The translations under genes and the position numbers were made by a program. Source: a bacterium (GTDB lineage Bacteria; SZUA-182; SZUA-191; JAJRXT01). From it: a DNA stretch of 25,461 bases. The stretch is taken from the NCBI GenBank assembly GCA_024277605.1, contig JAJRUU010000235.1, positions 1 to 25,461 of the forward strand. The letters run 5' to 3'. Below, in pieces: positions 14,287 through 23,481 of this stretch; positions within the stretch are counted from its first letter, which is position 1; each line of letters starts with the position of its first letter. Below the pieces are notes generated by a model, which saw nothing but the letters and a program-made list of their open reading frames with translations, had not been told where the DNA came from and did no database searches.

Positions 14287-15759
14287 GTGAAATACAGCAA
14301 AAGTAAATATAGCAAATATATTAAGTTGATGCTGCTTGTAGGATTATTATGGCTGGTGGGAGTCGGCTGTAGTCGGGATACCAATGGTGACCGGCCATTT
14401 ATCGAGGACAAAGCCGAAGAAAGCCGACAAGATGAAATACAGGTTATTACTCCACATACATTTGTGAAGGTGGCGGAAGAGCAAAAACCGGCAGTGGTAA
14501 ATATAAGCCTTACCAGAACCATTAAAAATCATCCCGATATTTCTCGTTCGCCCTTTGAAAAGAAGGGCGGCCCGCTGGAGGAATTTTTCGAACGTTTCTT
14601 TGGTAAGGGCCCCCGGCGTGAATTTAAACAAAAGAGTTTGGGGTCAGGTTTTATTATCAGCAAAGAGGGCTATATACTGACCAATGTCCACGTAATCAAT
14701 GATGTGGATGAAATCAATATCATCTTGTCAAACCATAAAAAATTCAAAGCCAAGTTAATCGGAATAGACAAAAAAACCGATATTGCTTTGATTAAAATTA
14801 AATCCTGGAAGGATTTACCCACCGTAAGCCTGGGTGATTAAGATAAGCTTAAAGTGGGTGAATGGGTGGTAGCGATTGGTAATCCTTTTGGTTTAGAGCA
14901 CACGGTAACCGCTGGCATTGTGAGCGCCAAGGGCCGGGTCATTGGCGCTGGTCCCTATGATGATTTCATTCAGACCGACGCTTCCATTAATCCTGGAAAT
15001 AGTGGCGGCCCATTGTTTGATATATACGGCAGAGTAGTGGGTATAAATACGGCTATTGTGCCTCAGGGACAGGGAATCGGTTTTGCTATTCCCATAAATA
15101 TAGCTAAGGATATTCTACAGGATTTGAAACTGAAGGGGGAAGTAGAGCGTGGCTGGCTGGGGGTGCTGATCCAAAAAGTTAATCCTGAGTTGGCTGATAG
15201 TTTTGGCTTAGATGAACCAGAGGGGGCTTTGGTGGCGGAGGTAATAGAAGGCTCACCGGCGGATAAGGCCGGTTTAAAGCGGGGCGATATTGTAACCAGC
15301 TTTGATGGTGAGAAAATAGAGGATTATGGTGAGTTATCCCGACTGGCGGCTAAGACTCATCCGGGAACCAAGGTAAACTTGGGCGTAATCCGGGAGGGGA
15401 AACTCGAACAGCTTAAACTTGAAATAGGCCTTTATCCAAAGAGTGAAATATCCTTTGGCAAAAAGAAACCCTCTAATAGTCTTGGAATGAGAGTGGGTGA
15501 TCTCATGCCTGAGATGAGAGGCTATTTGGATGACAATCAAGGCGGCGTTGTAGTCCTCGATGTAGAATCCGGTGGGTCGGCTGCCGAGGCTGGACTGCAA
15601 AGTGGAGATATTATCCTGGAGGTCAATCGTCAGCCAATTAAAGACAGCAAAGATTATTGGGCAAAATTGCAGGAGCTTGATGCTAAAGAAACCGTCCTGT
15701 TCCTGCTTTTAAAAGACGGTGCGACCCGTTTTGTTGCCGTAAAGCGGGAACAAGGATGA
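14287..15759 (+). pseudogene. degP: DegP/HtrA-type serine protease interrupted by an in-frame TAA
   Basis: One continuous frame of about 490 codons interrupted only by TAA at 14839-14841 (codon 185), inside VSLGD-stop-DKLKVGEWVVAIGNPFG. Homologues usually have Ser here, so a TCA to TAA change is likely. The product would be a membrane-anchored periplasmic protease with a trypsin-like domain and two PDZ domains. Catalytic His135 (LTNVHVI) and Asp165 (TDIALIKI) lie before the stop; Ser239 (GNSGGPL) and both PDZ domains (about 300-370 and 410-480) lie after it. The downstream part could restart at GTG 14854 but would lack His and Asp. The start is GTG, 3 nt after the DUF4340 stop. A strong terminator follows. 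Confidence 0.9.
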
Positions 15760-15788
15760 GAGAATTCTGCTTTAGTTCATTTGTGCGG

Positions 15789-15813
15789 GGGGACTTAATA
15801 AGTCCCCTTTTTT
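15789..15813 (+). terminator. Intrinsic terminator of the gld/degP operon
   Basis: GGGGACTT (15789-15796), loop AAT, AAGTCCCC (15800-15807), then six T residues. Confidence 0.93.
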
Positions 15814-15828
15814 ATTGATAGCGCAAGT

Positions 15829-15933
15829 TTAATACCAAGTTGTATTCAAAATGATACTAATTTCTCGCTCGGGTAGGTCGGCCTTTAGCCCTCCCTACCC
15901 ATTTAGTATATGTTTGATTGCAACTTGGTTTAA
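15829..15933. mobile_element. MITE-like 105-bp palindromic element
   Basis: Long imperfect terminal inverted repeats. The left arm starts TTAATACCAAGTTGTATTC; the right arm, read inward on the other strand, starts TTAAACCAAGTTGCAATC, and similarity continues through ATACTAA. The centre forms GGGTAGG (15871-15877) with CCTACCC (15894-15900) and GGC-CTTTA-GCC, so the whole element folds into one hairpin. TTAA occurs at both edges and could be a target duplication. There is no ORF of its own; an apparent upstream extension of lpxH reads through it and is spurious. Confidence 0.8.
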
Positions 15934-15967
15934 TAATGTAAGTGCAACTCTCGGGAGAGATTCTGCT

Positions 15968-16687
15968 TTGAGCAAAAGCTTTTTTATTTCTGACCTGCAT
16001 TTGGATTCAGCTGGGCGTCCGCAAGTAACTACTTTGTTTCTATCATTCCTTGAATTTGTGGGGCAGCAAGGCGGAAATTTATATATCCTGGGAGATTTGT
16101 TCGATTATTGGACGAACAATCGAATCACCTACCGCAAAAATAAGCCCATCTTGGATGCCCTGAGACAACTTCAGCAAGCAGGCAGTCAGATTGGTATGTT
16201 ATGGGGTAACCGTGACTTTTTACTGAAGGCAGGCTACTTAGCCCAATTCGGCATAACGCTTTATCCTGAAACGCATGCGCTGCAGCTCCAGGAACAGCGC
16301 ATTCTTATAACCCATGGTCATAATTTATGCGCTGCTGATAGTAGTTTTCAGCGCTATCAACGCTGGTGCTGGAAAATTTTCAGGCTGTTTGACCCAATAG
16401 CCCCTGGAGAGATCGAAAACTATATTGCCCAGAGGCTCAGGCAGAAAAGTCAGCACAAGGTAGCTCAGCTGGATCCGGCTAAATTTTGTTTATCCGCGGA
16501 GATGATTCAACAATATTTTAGTCAGGGTTTTGATACGGTTATCTGTGGACATACTCATCAATCGGAAATAAAGGAATATTCTTCAACTAATCAGTTGATT
16601 GTACTTCCGGCCTGGAATGACAAAGGGGGGTATTGCCTGCTGGAAGAGGGGAAATTCCAGCTGCTAACCTATCCCAGCCGCCCATGA
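15968..16687 (+). CDS. lpxH: UDP-2,3-diacylglucosamine hydrolase family metallophosphoesterase
   Basis: About 239 residues from the TTG at 15968, matching the usual 240. It would cleave UDP-2,3-diacylglucosamine to lipid X in lipid A synthesis, at the inner face of the cytoplasmic membrane. The calcineurin-like metal sites are all visible: FISDLHLD, YILGDLFDYW, MLWGNRDFLL, ITHGHNL and ICGHTHQ. GNRDF rather than GNHD is the LpxH-type form. E. coli-type LpxH has HGD at the fourth motif whereas HGH is seen here, so a related phosphoesterase cannot be fully excluded. GGGAG lies 10 nt before the TTG. A longer frame from 15851 is rejected because it is encoded by the MITE-like element. Confidence 0.85.
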   Translation: MSKSFFISDLHLDSAGRPQVTTLFLSFLEFVGQQGGNLYILGDLFDYWTNNRITYRKNKPILDALRQLQQAGSQIGMLWGNRDFLLKAGYLAQFGITLYPETHALQLQEQRILITHGHNLCAADSSFQRYQRWCWKIFRLFDPIAPGEIENYIAQRLRQKSQHKVAQLDPAKFCLSAEMIQQYFSQGFDTVICGHTHQSEIKEYSSTNQLIVLPAWNDKGGYCLLEEGKFQLLTYPSRP

Positions 16688-16767
16688 ACCTCAGATATTA
16701 AATGTGTTATACTTAGGAGCGGACACTACTGCCTAATTTTTCGGTATCTGAAATAATAGCTTATAAA

Positions 16768-18198
16768 ATGGCGCTTAACTCTATTCAACAAGCTCAAGTT
16801 GTTCCAGGCAGCCCAACTCAGGATACCATTGCCGCAATTTCAACCCCCCTGGGCGCCGGCGCTATCGGGATTGTGCGCCTGAGTGGTCCCCAAGCCCTGC
16901 CGATTTGCCAATACTTGTTTGTACCCGCAAAAAATAATGATGAACCTCCGGCATCACATACTTTGCGCCATGGCTATATTATCGATCCACAGAGTAAGGC
17001 CAGAGTGGATGAGGTGCTGATCACTCAGATGAGAGCGCCGCATACCTTTACTAAAGAGGATATGGCCGAGATAAACTGCCATGGAGGGATAATCCCATTA
17101 AAGGAGACCCTTGCCTTATGTTTAGCTCAAGGCGCACGATTGGCCGAGCCGGGAGAATTTACCAAACGGGCGTATCTTAATGGCCGGATCGATCTGGTGC
17201 AGGCCGAAGCGGTAATTGATATTATTTCCGCCAAGACCCAAGCCGCTCTGCAAGCTGCGGTAAATCAACTTGAGGGCGGTTTATCTGAGAAAATAAAAAC
17301 TCTCAAGCAGCAGCTGCTTGATATATTGGCATTGGTAGAAGCCGATATCGACTTTCCCGAAGAAGATCTGGAAATTGATTCATTAAAGCAAATAGCAACC
17401 GCATTAATCCCACTAAACCAGGAATTGGATCATTTAATTGCTACCTTTTCTGAGGGGAGAATGTTTAGAGAAGGGGTGGCTACAGCTATCGTGGGGCGTC
17501 CAAACGTGGGCAAATCAACGTTACTAAACCAGTTACTGCAACAAGAGCGGGCAATTGTTACCCCGATTCCGGGTACTACCCGCGATACTATTGAAGAGTC
17601 GATCAATATAGGGGGATTTCCCTTACGCTTGATCGATACTGCCGGTATTACGCATACTCAGGATGTAGTGGAAAAACATGGTATTAAAAGAAGCCGGCAG
17701 GCCCTAAAGCAAGCTGAGCTGGTACTGTTGGTGCTTGACGGGAGTCAACCGTTAACTGATGATGATCGAAAAATCATACAGGCAGCGACAGGGGACAACA
17801 AAAAGATTATCTTAATTATCAATAAGATGGACTTAAAGCAAGGGGTTGATCCAGCGCAGCTGCAAAGTTTGCTTCCCACCGATGAGGTGATCTATCTTTC
17901 CGCTAAACAGGGTCAGGGGCTGGATAAATTAACCAAGGCTATTGTAAAACGTCTAAGCGGGTCTGATGCGTCTGACTCAGAGGGCGCCATAATAACCAAT
18001 GCCCGCCATCATCAGGCGCTCATTAAGACCCAACGGGCGCTCAAGCAGGTAATGGCTACTTTAGAACAAGGCTTATCGCCCGAATTTGTGGCCCTGGATT
18101 TAAATGAGGCGCTCAATGCTTTAGGCGAAATAGTGGGGCAAACCACTTGTGCCGATGTACTGGAGCGCATATTTTCTCAATTTTGTATCGGCAAATAA
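16768..18198 (+). CDS. mnmE: tRNA uridine-5-carboxymethylaminomethyl modification GTPase MnmE
   Basis: 476 residues. With MnmG it adds the (carboxymethyl)aminomethyl group to wobble U34 of certain tRNAs. The N-terminal folate-binding domain (DTIAAISTPLGAGAIGIVRLSG) is followed by a helical domain and an inserted G domain with GRPNVGKST (about residue 243), TTRDT, DTAG, NKMD and SAK. The C-terminus ends FCIGK, the conserved CxGK with its catalytic Cys. The protein begins about 18 residues before the usual start point; no alternative start codon lies in between and no strong ribosome site is visible. It begins the mnmE-mnmG-rsmG-parAB cluster. Confidence 0.97.
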   Translation: MALNSIQQAQVVPGSPTQDTIAAISTPLGAGAIGIVRLSGPQALPICQYLFVPAKNNDEPPASHTLRHGYIIDPQSKARVDEVLITQMRAPHTFTKEDMAEINCHGGIIPLKETLALCLAQGARLAEPGEFTKRAYLNGRIDLVQAEAVIDIISAKTQAALQAAVNQLEGGLSEKIKTLKQQLLDILALVEADIDFPEEDLEIDSLKQIATALIPLNQELDHLIATFSEGRMFREGVATAIVGRPNVGKSTLLNQLLQQERAIVTPIPGTTRDTIEESINIGGFPLRLIDTAGITHTQDVVEKHGIKRSRQALKQAELVLLVLDGSQPLTDDDRKIIQAATGDNKKIILIINKMDLKQGVDPAQLQSLLPTDEVIYLSAKQGQGLDKLTKAIVKRLSGSDASDSEGAIITNARHHQALIKTQRALKQVMATLEQGLSPEFVALDLNEALNALGEIVGQTTCADVLERIFSQFCIGK

Positions 18199-18260
18199 TC
18201 TTAATTATTCACATACAACGAAAAGCATACAAACTCATCGGGATAACCAGATAATAAACC

Positions 18261-20123
18261 ATGTATATATGCGATAGGGAATACGATATTATTGTGGTGG
18301 GTGCGGGGCACGCCGGTTGTGAGGCGGCGTTGGCCTGCGCCCGGATGGGCTGTGCCACTCTGCTATTGACGATTAATCTGGATAGCGTGGCGCTTATGCC
18401 CTGTAATCCAGCAATAGGGGGGTTAGGTAAGGGCCATCTGGTGCGCGAAATTGATGCGCTGGGTGGTGAAATGGGTAAAAATATCGATAAGACCGGCATT
18501 CAGTTTCGCATGCTTAATACCCGTAAAGGCCCTGCGGTACAGGCGTTACGAGCGCAGGCGGATAAGCAGCAATATCGCCTGAGCATGAAAGCCGTGTTAG
18601 AATCACAGGAAGGCTTGGATTTAAAGCAGGAGTTAGTGGAGGAGCTTTTAATAGAAAAAGGGAAGGCGGTCGGGGTAGCTACCCAAAACAGAGCAAAATA
18701 CCGCGCCAAAGCGGTAATCTTATGTACCGGCACCTTTCTAAACGGGCTAATTCATATCGGCTTAACCAGCTACCCGGCAGGTAGGGCCGGGGAGTTCTCT
18801 TCGGTCAGGCTGGCTCAGCAGTTACCAGATCTCGGCTTTCTTACAGGGCGCTTAAAAACCGGGACGCCACCCCGGTTAGACGCTAAATCTATTGATTTAT
18901 CATCCTTTAGCGCACAATCTGGAGAGGATATACCTACGCCTTTTTCTTTTACTACAGAAAAAATAAAACAACCTCAAATTAATTGCTATCTGGGGTATAC
19001 CAATCCCAAAACCCATCAGATTATACGTGACAACCTGGATAAATCCCCCATGTACTGCGGATTGATCAAGGGAATTGGTCCCCGTTACTGCCCCTCAATC
19101 GAAGATAAAGTTGTCCGCTTTGCTGGAAAAGAGCGGCACCAGATATTTCTTGAGCCGGAAGGGCTAAATAGCCAGGAGATATACGCAAATGGCGTCTCCA
19201 CCAGTCTGCCGCTGGAGGTGCAGGTGTCTTTTTTGAGAACTATAGAGGGCTTAGAGCAAGTGCAGGTAATGCGTCCGGGGTATGCTATTGAGTATGATTT
19301 TATCCCGCCGACGCAACTAAAGCCAACCCTTGAAACAAAGCCGCTAAAAAATCTTTATCATGCAGGCCAAATAAACGGCACTTCAGGTTATGAAGAGGCG
19401 GCGGCTCAAGGCTTGTGGGCGGCCATAAATGCGGTTTGCAAGCTGCGCAAACGGACAGCATTCATTCTCAAGCGCTCAGAAGCATATATGGGAGTGATGA
19501 TTGACGATCTGGTCACCAAGGGTACCCTGGAGCCATATAGAATGTTTACCTCACGCGCCGAATACCGGCTTCTCTTGCGCCAGGATAACGCCGACCTGCG
19601 GCTGATGGGTTATGGTTACCGCCTGGGGCTTATTCCAGCCCCACAATATCAGCAATTACAGCAAAAACGAAAATCAATTAAGGGTGAACTTTTACGACTT
19701 AAAAAAAGCATGGTGAGTCCCCATGAAAAAGAATTACCTGCTGAAATAGTAATCAAAGCATCCTGTAGCCTGGCACAATTGTTAAAGCGGCCGCATGTAA
19801 ACTATGCTCACCTTGAAGCGCTGGATAAAAAATCCCCGGGGCTGTCGGCTGATGTGATAGAGCAAGTAGAGTTGGAGCTGAAATATGAGGGCTATATCGC
19901 CCGACAGTTGGCTCAGCTGGAAAAACTAAAGCAGTTGGAGGATTATACGTTGCCCGCTAAGTTAGACTACCAGCGCATCCCTGGGCTATCCACTGAAGTA
20001 CGACAAGTTTTTGGCCGGATAAAACCTGTATCTCTGGGCCAGGCATCCCGCATCCCAGGTGTCACTCCAGCCGCCATCTCAATCCTTATGGTGTATTTAA
20101 AACGCAAACGTTCATCGCAATGA
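18261..20123 (+). CDS. mnmG: tRNA uridine-5-carboxymethylaminomethyl modification enzyme MnmG
   Basis: 620 residues, the usual length. It is the FAD-dependent partner of MnmE in wobble-uridine modification. The N-terminal Rossmann motif YDIIVVGAGHAGCEAALA is followed by NPAIGGLGKGHLVREIDALGG, RMLNTRKGPAVQALRAQADK, LKTGTPPRL, GPRYCPSIEDK, HAGQINGTSGYEEAAAQG and the C-terminal helical MnmE-binding domain. Nothing is missing. It follows mnmE after a 62-bp gap without recognisable signals. Older name gidA. Confidence 0.98.
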   Translation: MYICDREYDIIVVGAGHAGCEAALACARMGCATLLLTINLDSVALMPCNPAIGGLGKGHLVREIDALGGEMGKNIDKTGIQFRMLNTRKGPAVQALRAQADKQQYRLSMKAVLESQEGLDLKQELVEELLIEKGKAVGVATQNRAKYRAKAVILCTGTFLNGLIHIGLTSYPAGRAGEFSSVRLAQQLPDLGFLTGRLKTGTPPRLDAKSIDLSSFSAQSGEDIPTPFSFTTEKIKQPQINCYLGYTNPKTHQIIRDNLDKSPMYCGLIKGIGPRYCPSIEDKVVRFAGKERHQIFLEPEGLNSQEIYANGVSTSLPLEVQVSFLRTIEGLEQVQVMRPGYAIEYDFIPPTQLKPTLETKPLKNLYHAGQINGTSGYEEAAAQGLWAAINAVCKLRKRTAFILKRSEAYMGVMIDDLVTKGTLEPYRMFTSRAEYRLLLRQDNADLRLMGYGYRLGLIPAPQYQQLQQKRKSIKGELLRLKKSMVSPHEKELPAEIVIKASCSLAQLLKRPHVNYAHLEALDKKSPGLSADVIEQVELELKYEGYIARQLAQLEKLKQLEDYTLPAKLDYQRIPGLSTEVRQVFGRIKPVSLGQASRIPGVTPAAISILMVYLKRKRSSQ

Positions 20124-20136
20124 AACCCTTTCAAAT

Positions 20137-21459
20137 ATGCCATATAGCTTAAGCAGACATTTAAAAAACGGCTGCCGCGACAAACTGCTTATCCTGGCGA
20201 TAATGTTTTGCTGCATTTTTATCCGACGAGCGATTTTTCCTCAGCTTATCAATAATTACAAGTTGTTTTATGTAAATGGATACTGGAATCCGCAGCTTGA
20301 TGGCTGGGCGGCAATTGGTAAAAACTTAGCCGACGGAAATGGTTACCGGAATAAAGCAGGGGAGATTACCGCCGCAAGGGGCCCCATATTTCCTTTTTAT
20401 CTGGCGCTTATATTCAGGCTGTTTGGCTATAAAAAAGGCTTGTCCATAGCGGTTTCCATGCAAATGGTGCTTGATATGCTGAGCTGTTGGCTTATTTGGA
20501 AGCTGGCGTGGAAGTTGTTTAATTGCCGCTATACGGCAGCTCTGGCCGCCTGTATGTGGGCCATATATCCACCGGCGATAGCGCTGGATATATTTTTGTT
20601 TAGCGAGCCTTTATTTACTCTCATACTGGGGTGTTTCAGCTTAAAAATGCTCTCGCTTATGCAGCATATCAGCTGGCAGCGTTTTTGTTTAGCGGGAGTT
20701 ATTTTGGGTGTGGCCACACTATGTCGACCGATCACGCTTTATTTCCCATTTATCTTGTTGCCGACATTAATGTGGCTCTATCGCCGCCGCTTTAGTGAGA
20801 TATGGCGTTATTCGCTCGTGTTTTTAGCCGGTTTTGCTTTGGTGCTGGCTCCGTGGGTAGTAAGAAATCAGCAGCAATTTAAAAAGTTTGTACCGGCCAG
20901 TACCCTGCTGGGGTATAATTGGTACTATAGCCTGCTGAGAATGGAAAAAGATAATTATCTAAAGACATACGAATTTTACGATTGGGATGAAATTCATCAG
21001 CTTACACAACAAAAATTTTCCACTCAAGGGATTGATTTCCAAATTAAAAATGAAGCGGAAAAGGATCAACTCCTGCGGCTGGAAGCCTGGAAGATGATTA
21101 AAAAGTATCCCTATCGCTACCTGCTAATATGCGTTAATCGTTTGGGTCTAATCTGGCTTAACCTTGACATCAGGGGTTATTTGCGGCTCAGGAACTTGAT
21201 CATATTTGCAATTCAACTGCCGATTATACTGCTTAGCTTGGCAGCCTTTATCTTCTTTAGGGGCAGGTGGACGCTTAGCTTTTTCCCCATACTGCTTTTA
21301 ATTGTATACAATTCATTAAGCTATGCGATGGTGCTTGGTACCTGGAGATTTAACATACCGATCATGCCGTATATGCTCATCTTGAGTGCATATAGTTTAA
21401 CAAAAATCGCAGCGCACCTTAAAGCACCAGGCTCCATTAATTATAAAGCGTGTGATTGA
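20137..21459 (+). CDS. GT39/ArnT-like membrane glycosyltransferase, first of two paralogues
   Basis: 440 residues with about ten hydrophobic segments. The N-terminal loop after the first helix, DGWAAIGKNLADGNGYRNKAGEITAARGPIF (about residues 50-85; only part is diagnostic), carries the Asp, GNGY and R-x-P pattern of the GT-C fold family that includes ArnT and protein mannosyltransferases. Such enzymes use polyprenyl-phosphate sugars on the periplasmic face of the inner membrane. The acceptor cannot be told from sequence; cell-surface lipid or protein glycosylation is plausible. It begins 13 bp after the mnmG stop with no clear ribosome site, so it may depend on upstream translation. It shares layout and motifs with the next gene. 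parS lies just downstream. Confidence 0.78.
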   Translation: MPYSLSRHLKNGCRDKLLILAIMFCCIFIRRAIFPQLINNYKLFYVNGYWNPQLDGWAAIGKNLADGNGYRNKAGEITAARGPIFPFYLALIFRLFGYKKGLSIAVSMQMVLDMLSCWLIWKLAWKLFNCRYTAALAACMWAIYPPAIALDIFLFSEPLFTLILGCFSLKMLSLMQHISWQRFCLAGVILGVATLCRPITLYFPFILLPTLMWLYRRRFSEIWRYSLVFLAGFALVLAPWVVRNQQQFKKFVPASTLLGYNWYYSLLRMEKDNYLKTYEFYDWDEIHQLTQQKFSTQGIDFQIKNEAEKDQLLRLEAWKMIKKYPYRYLLICVNRLGLIWLNLDIRGYLRLRNLIIFAIQLPIILLSLAAFIFFRGRWTLSFFPILLLIVYNSLSYAMVLGTWRFNIPIMPYMLILSAYSLTKIAAHLKAPGSINYKACD

Positions 21460-21481
21460 TCGAATAACAGGGATATAATAA

Positions 21482-21497
21482 TGTTTCACGTGAAACA
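21482..21497. promoter_or_regulatory. parS: parS site 1 (ParB binding)
   Basis: TGTTTCACGTGAAACA is the exact 16-bp chromosomal parS consensus. It lies in the gap between the two glycosyltransferase genes, about 2 kb before parS site 2 and close to parAB. ParB (encoded at 24313) would load here and spread for chromosome segregation. Confidence 0.97.
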
Positions 21498-21551
21498 TCT
21501 AGCAATAAACAGTTCGTGCATTTGCAGGAAAGGGTTAAATAATCTTAGCAC

Positions 21552-22778
21552 ATGAACTCTACGGGAAAAACAAAAACCTCATTTAAACTGGCCATGCTTA
21601 TTGTAATCTCGGCTTTGTTGGTACGCCTGGCCTATTTATTTTTGTTTAATGGTCCGATTCTTAGCGCCGATGCCAAACAAGGGTATATCCCCTTAGCCCA
21701 GAGCTTAGCTGCCGACATGGGCTATACCAAAGCAGGCGAGCCGCAGCTGATGCGGGAACCCTTATATCCTTTCTTTCTGTCGCTAATCTTTCGAGTCGGC
21801 GGCAAAAACCTTTTGGGAGTCAAAGTCATCCAATGCCTGCTGGGGGGGGTACTCTGCCTGATTATATATTTATTGGCCCTCCGCTTATTCAATCCGCCGG
21901 TTGCCCTAGGGGCTGCGGCTCTATCCATTTTATACCCGCCGCTGGTGTATACGAATGTGGATATTGCTACTGAAACATTGGCTTGCCTGCTGTTAGCCTG
22001 CTTTATAATCAGGTGGATAATCGCCACAGAAACAACGGTTCCGAGGGATTGGTTAATAGCCGGCGCTTTGTTGGGATTGACCACCCTGACTCGTGCGGCT
22101 ACTCAGTTCTTGCCGGGGCTGTTACTTCTTCTGGCCTTATGCAGCTGGCCCAGGCAGGGGCTAAAACCACTTAAGCTTGCCGCATGTCTTTTGCTGGGAT
22201 TTATGTTTGTCGTTGGGGGGTGGACTGCCAGGAACTATAAAGTCAGTAAAAGGCTGCTACTGGTTTCTGCCAATGGAGGCCAATCCTTGTTTTATGGCTC
22301 ACGCCCGGAGTATGTGCGTTCCGGGTTCTGGAAATATATTGCTGAGCAGGAGATACGGAAATTGACACTTGCCAGTTTAAGCGAAGCTGAGACGGATCGT
22401 CTGTTACAGCGGGCGGCATTAACCAATCTGGCCGGGCTGGCTAAAGAAAATCCGCTGCGTTTTACTGGATTTATGCTGCGCAAGTTTTTGCGTTTATGGT
22501 ATGCAACATCTTCAGGGCATTGGGAGCGCCAGCTGTTGTTGTTAAATGGCAGTTTATTATTGTTTGCTATAGTTGGAGTATATTGTAAGCTGAGAGCGGG
22601 AGAGATAAATTCCATTCCTCCCCTCATTATTATTGTTCTCTATTTTGCGGGTCTTCATACCCTGGCTTTTCCGCTAAACCGTTATATGGTGGTCGTTATG
22701 CCCTATGTTATCATTTTAGCGGCGCATGGGCTGTGGAATATCATTCAGTATTCTCAATCATTTATGGATAATCAATGA
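21552..22778 (+). CDS. GT39/ArnT-like membrane glycosyltransferase, second paralogue
   Basis: 408 residues, strongly hydrophobic, with about ten membrane segments. It repeats the layout of the preceding gene: first helix, an Asp-containing loop (SADAKQGYIPLAQSLAADMGY), then GEPQLMREPLYPFFLSLIFRVGG with the conserved R-x-P-x-Y-P pattern, and later FPLNRYMVVVMPY near the end. The predicted role is transfer of a sugar from a polyprenyl phosphate donor in the periplasm; the acceptor is unknown. AAAGGG lies rather far (about 17 nt) before the ATG. It ends 10 bp before rsmG, so the two are probably co-transcribed. Confidence 0.8.
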   Translation: MNSTGKTKTSFKLAMLIVISALLVRLAYLFLFNGPILSADAKQGYIPLAQSLAADMGYTKAGEPQLMREPLYPFFLSLIFRVGGKNLLGVKVIQCLLGGVLCLIIYLLALRLFNPPVALGAAALSILYPPLVYTNVDIATETLACLLLACFIIRWIIATETTVPRDWLIAGALLGLTTLTRAATQFLPGLLLLLALCSWPRQGLKPLKLAACLLLGFMFVVGGWTARNYKVSKRLLLVSANGGQSLFYGSRPEYVRSGFWKYIAEQEIRKLTLASLSEAETDRLLQRAALTNLAGLAKENPLRFTGFMLRKFLRLWYATSSGHWERQLLLLNGSLLLFAIVGVYCKLRAGEINSIPPLIIIVLYFAGLHTLAFPLNRYMVVVMPYVIILAAHGLWNIIQYSQSFMDNQ

Positions 22779-22788
22779 GGCGTGACCG

Positions 22789-23481
22789 ATGGTAGCCCTA
22801 AAAGTCCCTGTTTCCCGCAGCCTGCTTCATTTAATGGTTGACGGTGCGGCTCAGTTGGGTATAATAGTATCTGAATGTAAAGCACAACAGTTTGGGCTTT
22901 ACCTGAGCGAACTGTTACGCTGGAACAGTAGCATAAACCTCACCGGCATAACCGATGGGCAGCAGATAATAATAAAGCATTTTCTGGATTCATTGGCCTA
23001 TCTTAAAGTGCTAGAGCTGCAAGGGGATGAGAAGCTCATTGATATTGGTACAGGTGCCGGGTTTCCTGGCATACCGCTCAAGCTGGTTAGCCCCAAATTA
23101 CAGCTTGTGTTGCTGGATGCCAGGATTAAGCGGGTAGCGTTTTTAAAACACCTGAGCCGACAGCTTAAACTGGAAGGGGTGCTATGTGTACATGGTCGAG
23201 CGGAGGAATTGGCGCACCATGCACAACATTATCAACAATACAATGTGGCTGTTGCCAGGGCGGTAACCCAGCTGGATCGTTTAATTGCTTTGGCTTTGCC
23301 GTATATAGTTTGCGGCGGGAGGTTGCTGGTGAGCTATGGGGCGCAGATAGACCGGCAGTTAGAGTTAGCCGCAAAGGTACTTGATGAACACAGCGCTGCG
23401 CTGGAAAAGGTGGCCCAAGTCAAGCTGCCGCATAGTAATGAAGTAAGAAATATCATCGTAATCAGGAAATGTTTCACGTGA
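22789..23481 (+). CDS. rsmG: 16S rRNA (guanine527-N7) methyltransferase RsmG
   Basis: 230 residues. It methylates N7 of G527 in 16S rRNA in the cytoplasm. The family elements LLRWNSSINLTGI, KHFLDSLAYL, the SAM-binding IDIGTGAGFPGIPLKLV (about residue 84), LLDARIKRVAFL and VAVARAVTQLDRL are all visible. The last three codons and the TGA stop (Cys-Phe-Thr-stop) are formed by parS site 2, so a segregation site and the gene's 3' end share bases. Older name gidB. It precedes parA, as in many bacteria. Confidence 0.96.
   Translation: MVALKVPVSRSLLHLMVDGAAQLGIIVSECKAQQFGLYLSELLRWNSSINLTGITDGQQIIIKHFLDSLAYLKVLELQGDEKLIDIGTGAGFPGIPLKLVSPKLQLVLLDARIKRVAFLKHLSRQLKLEGVLCVHGRAEELAHHAQHYQQYNVAVARAVTQLDRLIALALPYIVCGGRLLVSYGAQIDRQLELAAKVLDEHSAALEKVAQVKLPHSNEVRNIIVIRKCFT

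Noticed and set aside
14839..14841. Stop-codon recoding or an alternative genetic code at the protease TAA
   Set aside because: TAA is the normal stop of several intact genes here (nfo, groES, groEL, gldF, parA), and TAA is not a selenocysteine or pyrrolysine codon.
15851..15967. N-terminal extension of LpxH from an ATG at 15851
   Set aside because: The extension is encoded inside the palindromic element at 15829-15933; the TTG at 15968 has a ribosome site and gives the normal family length.
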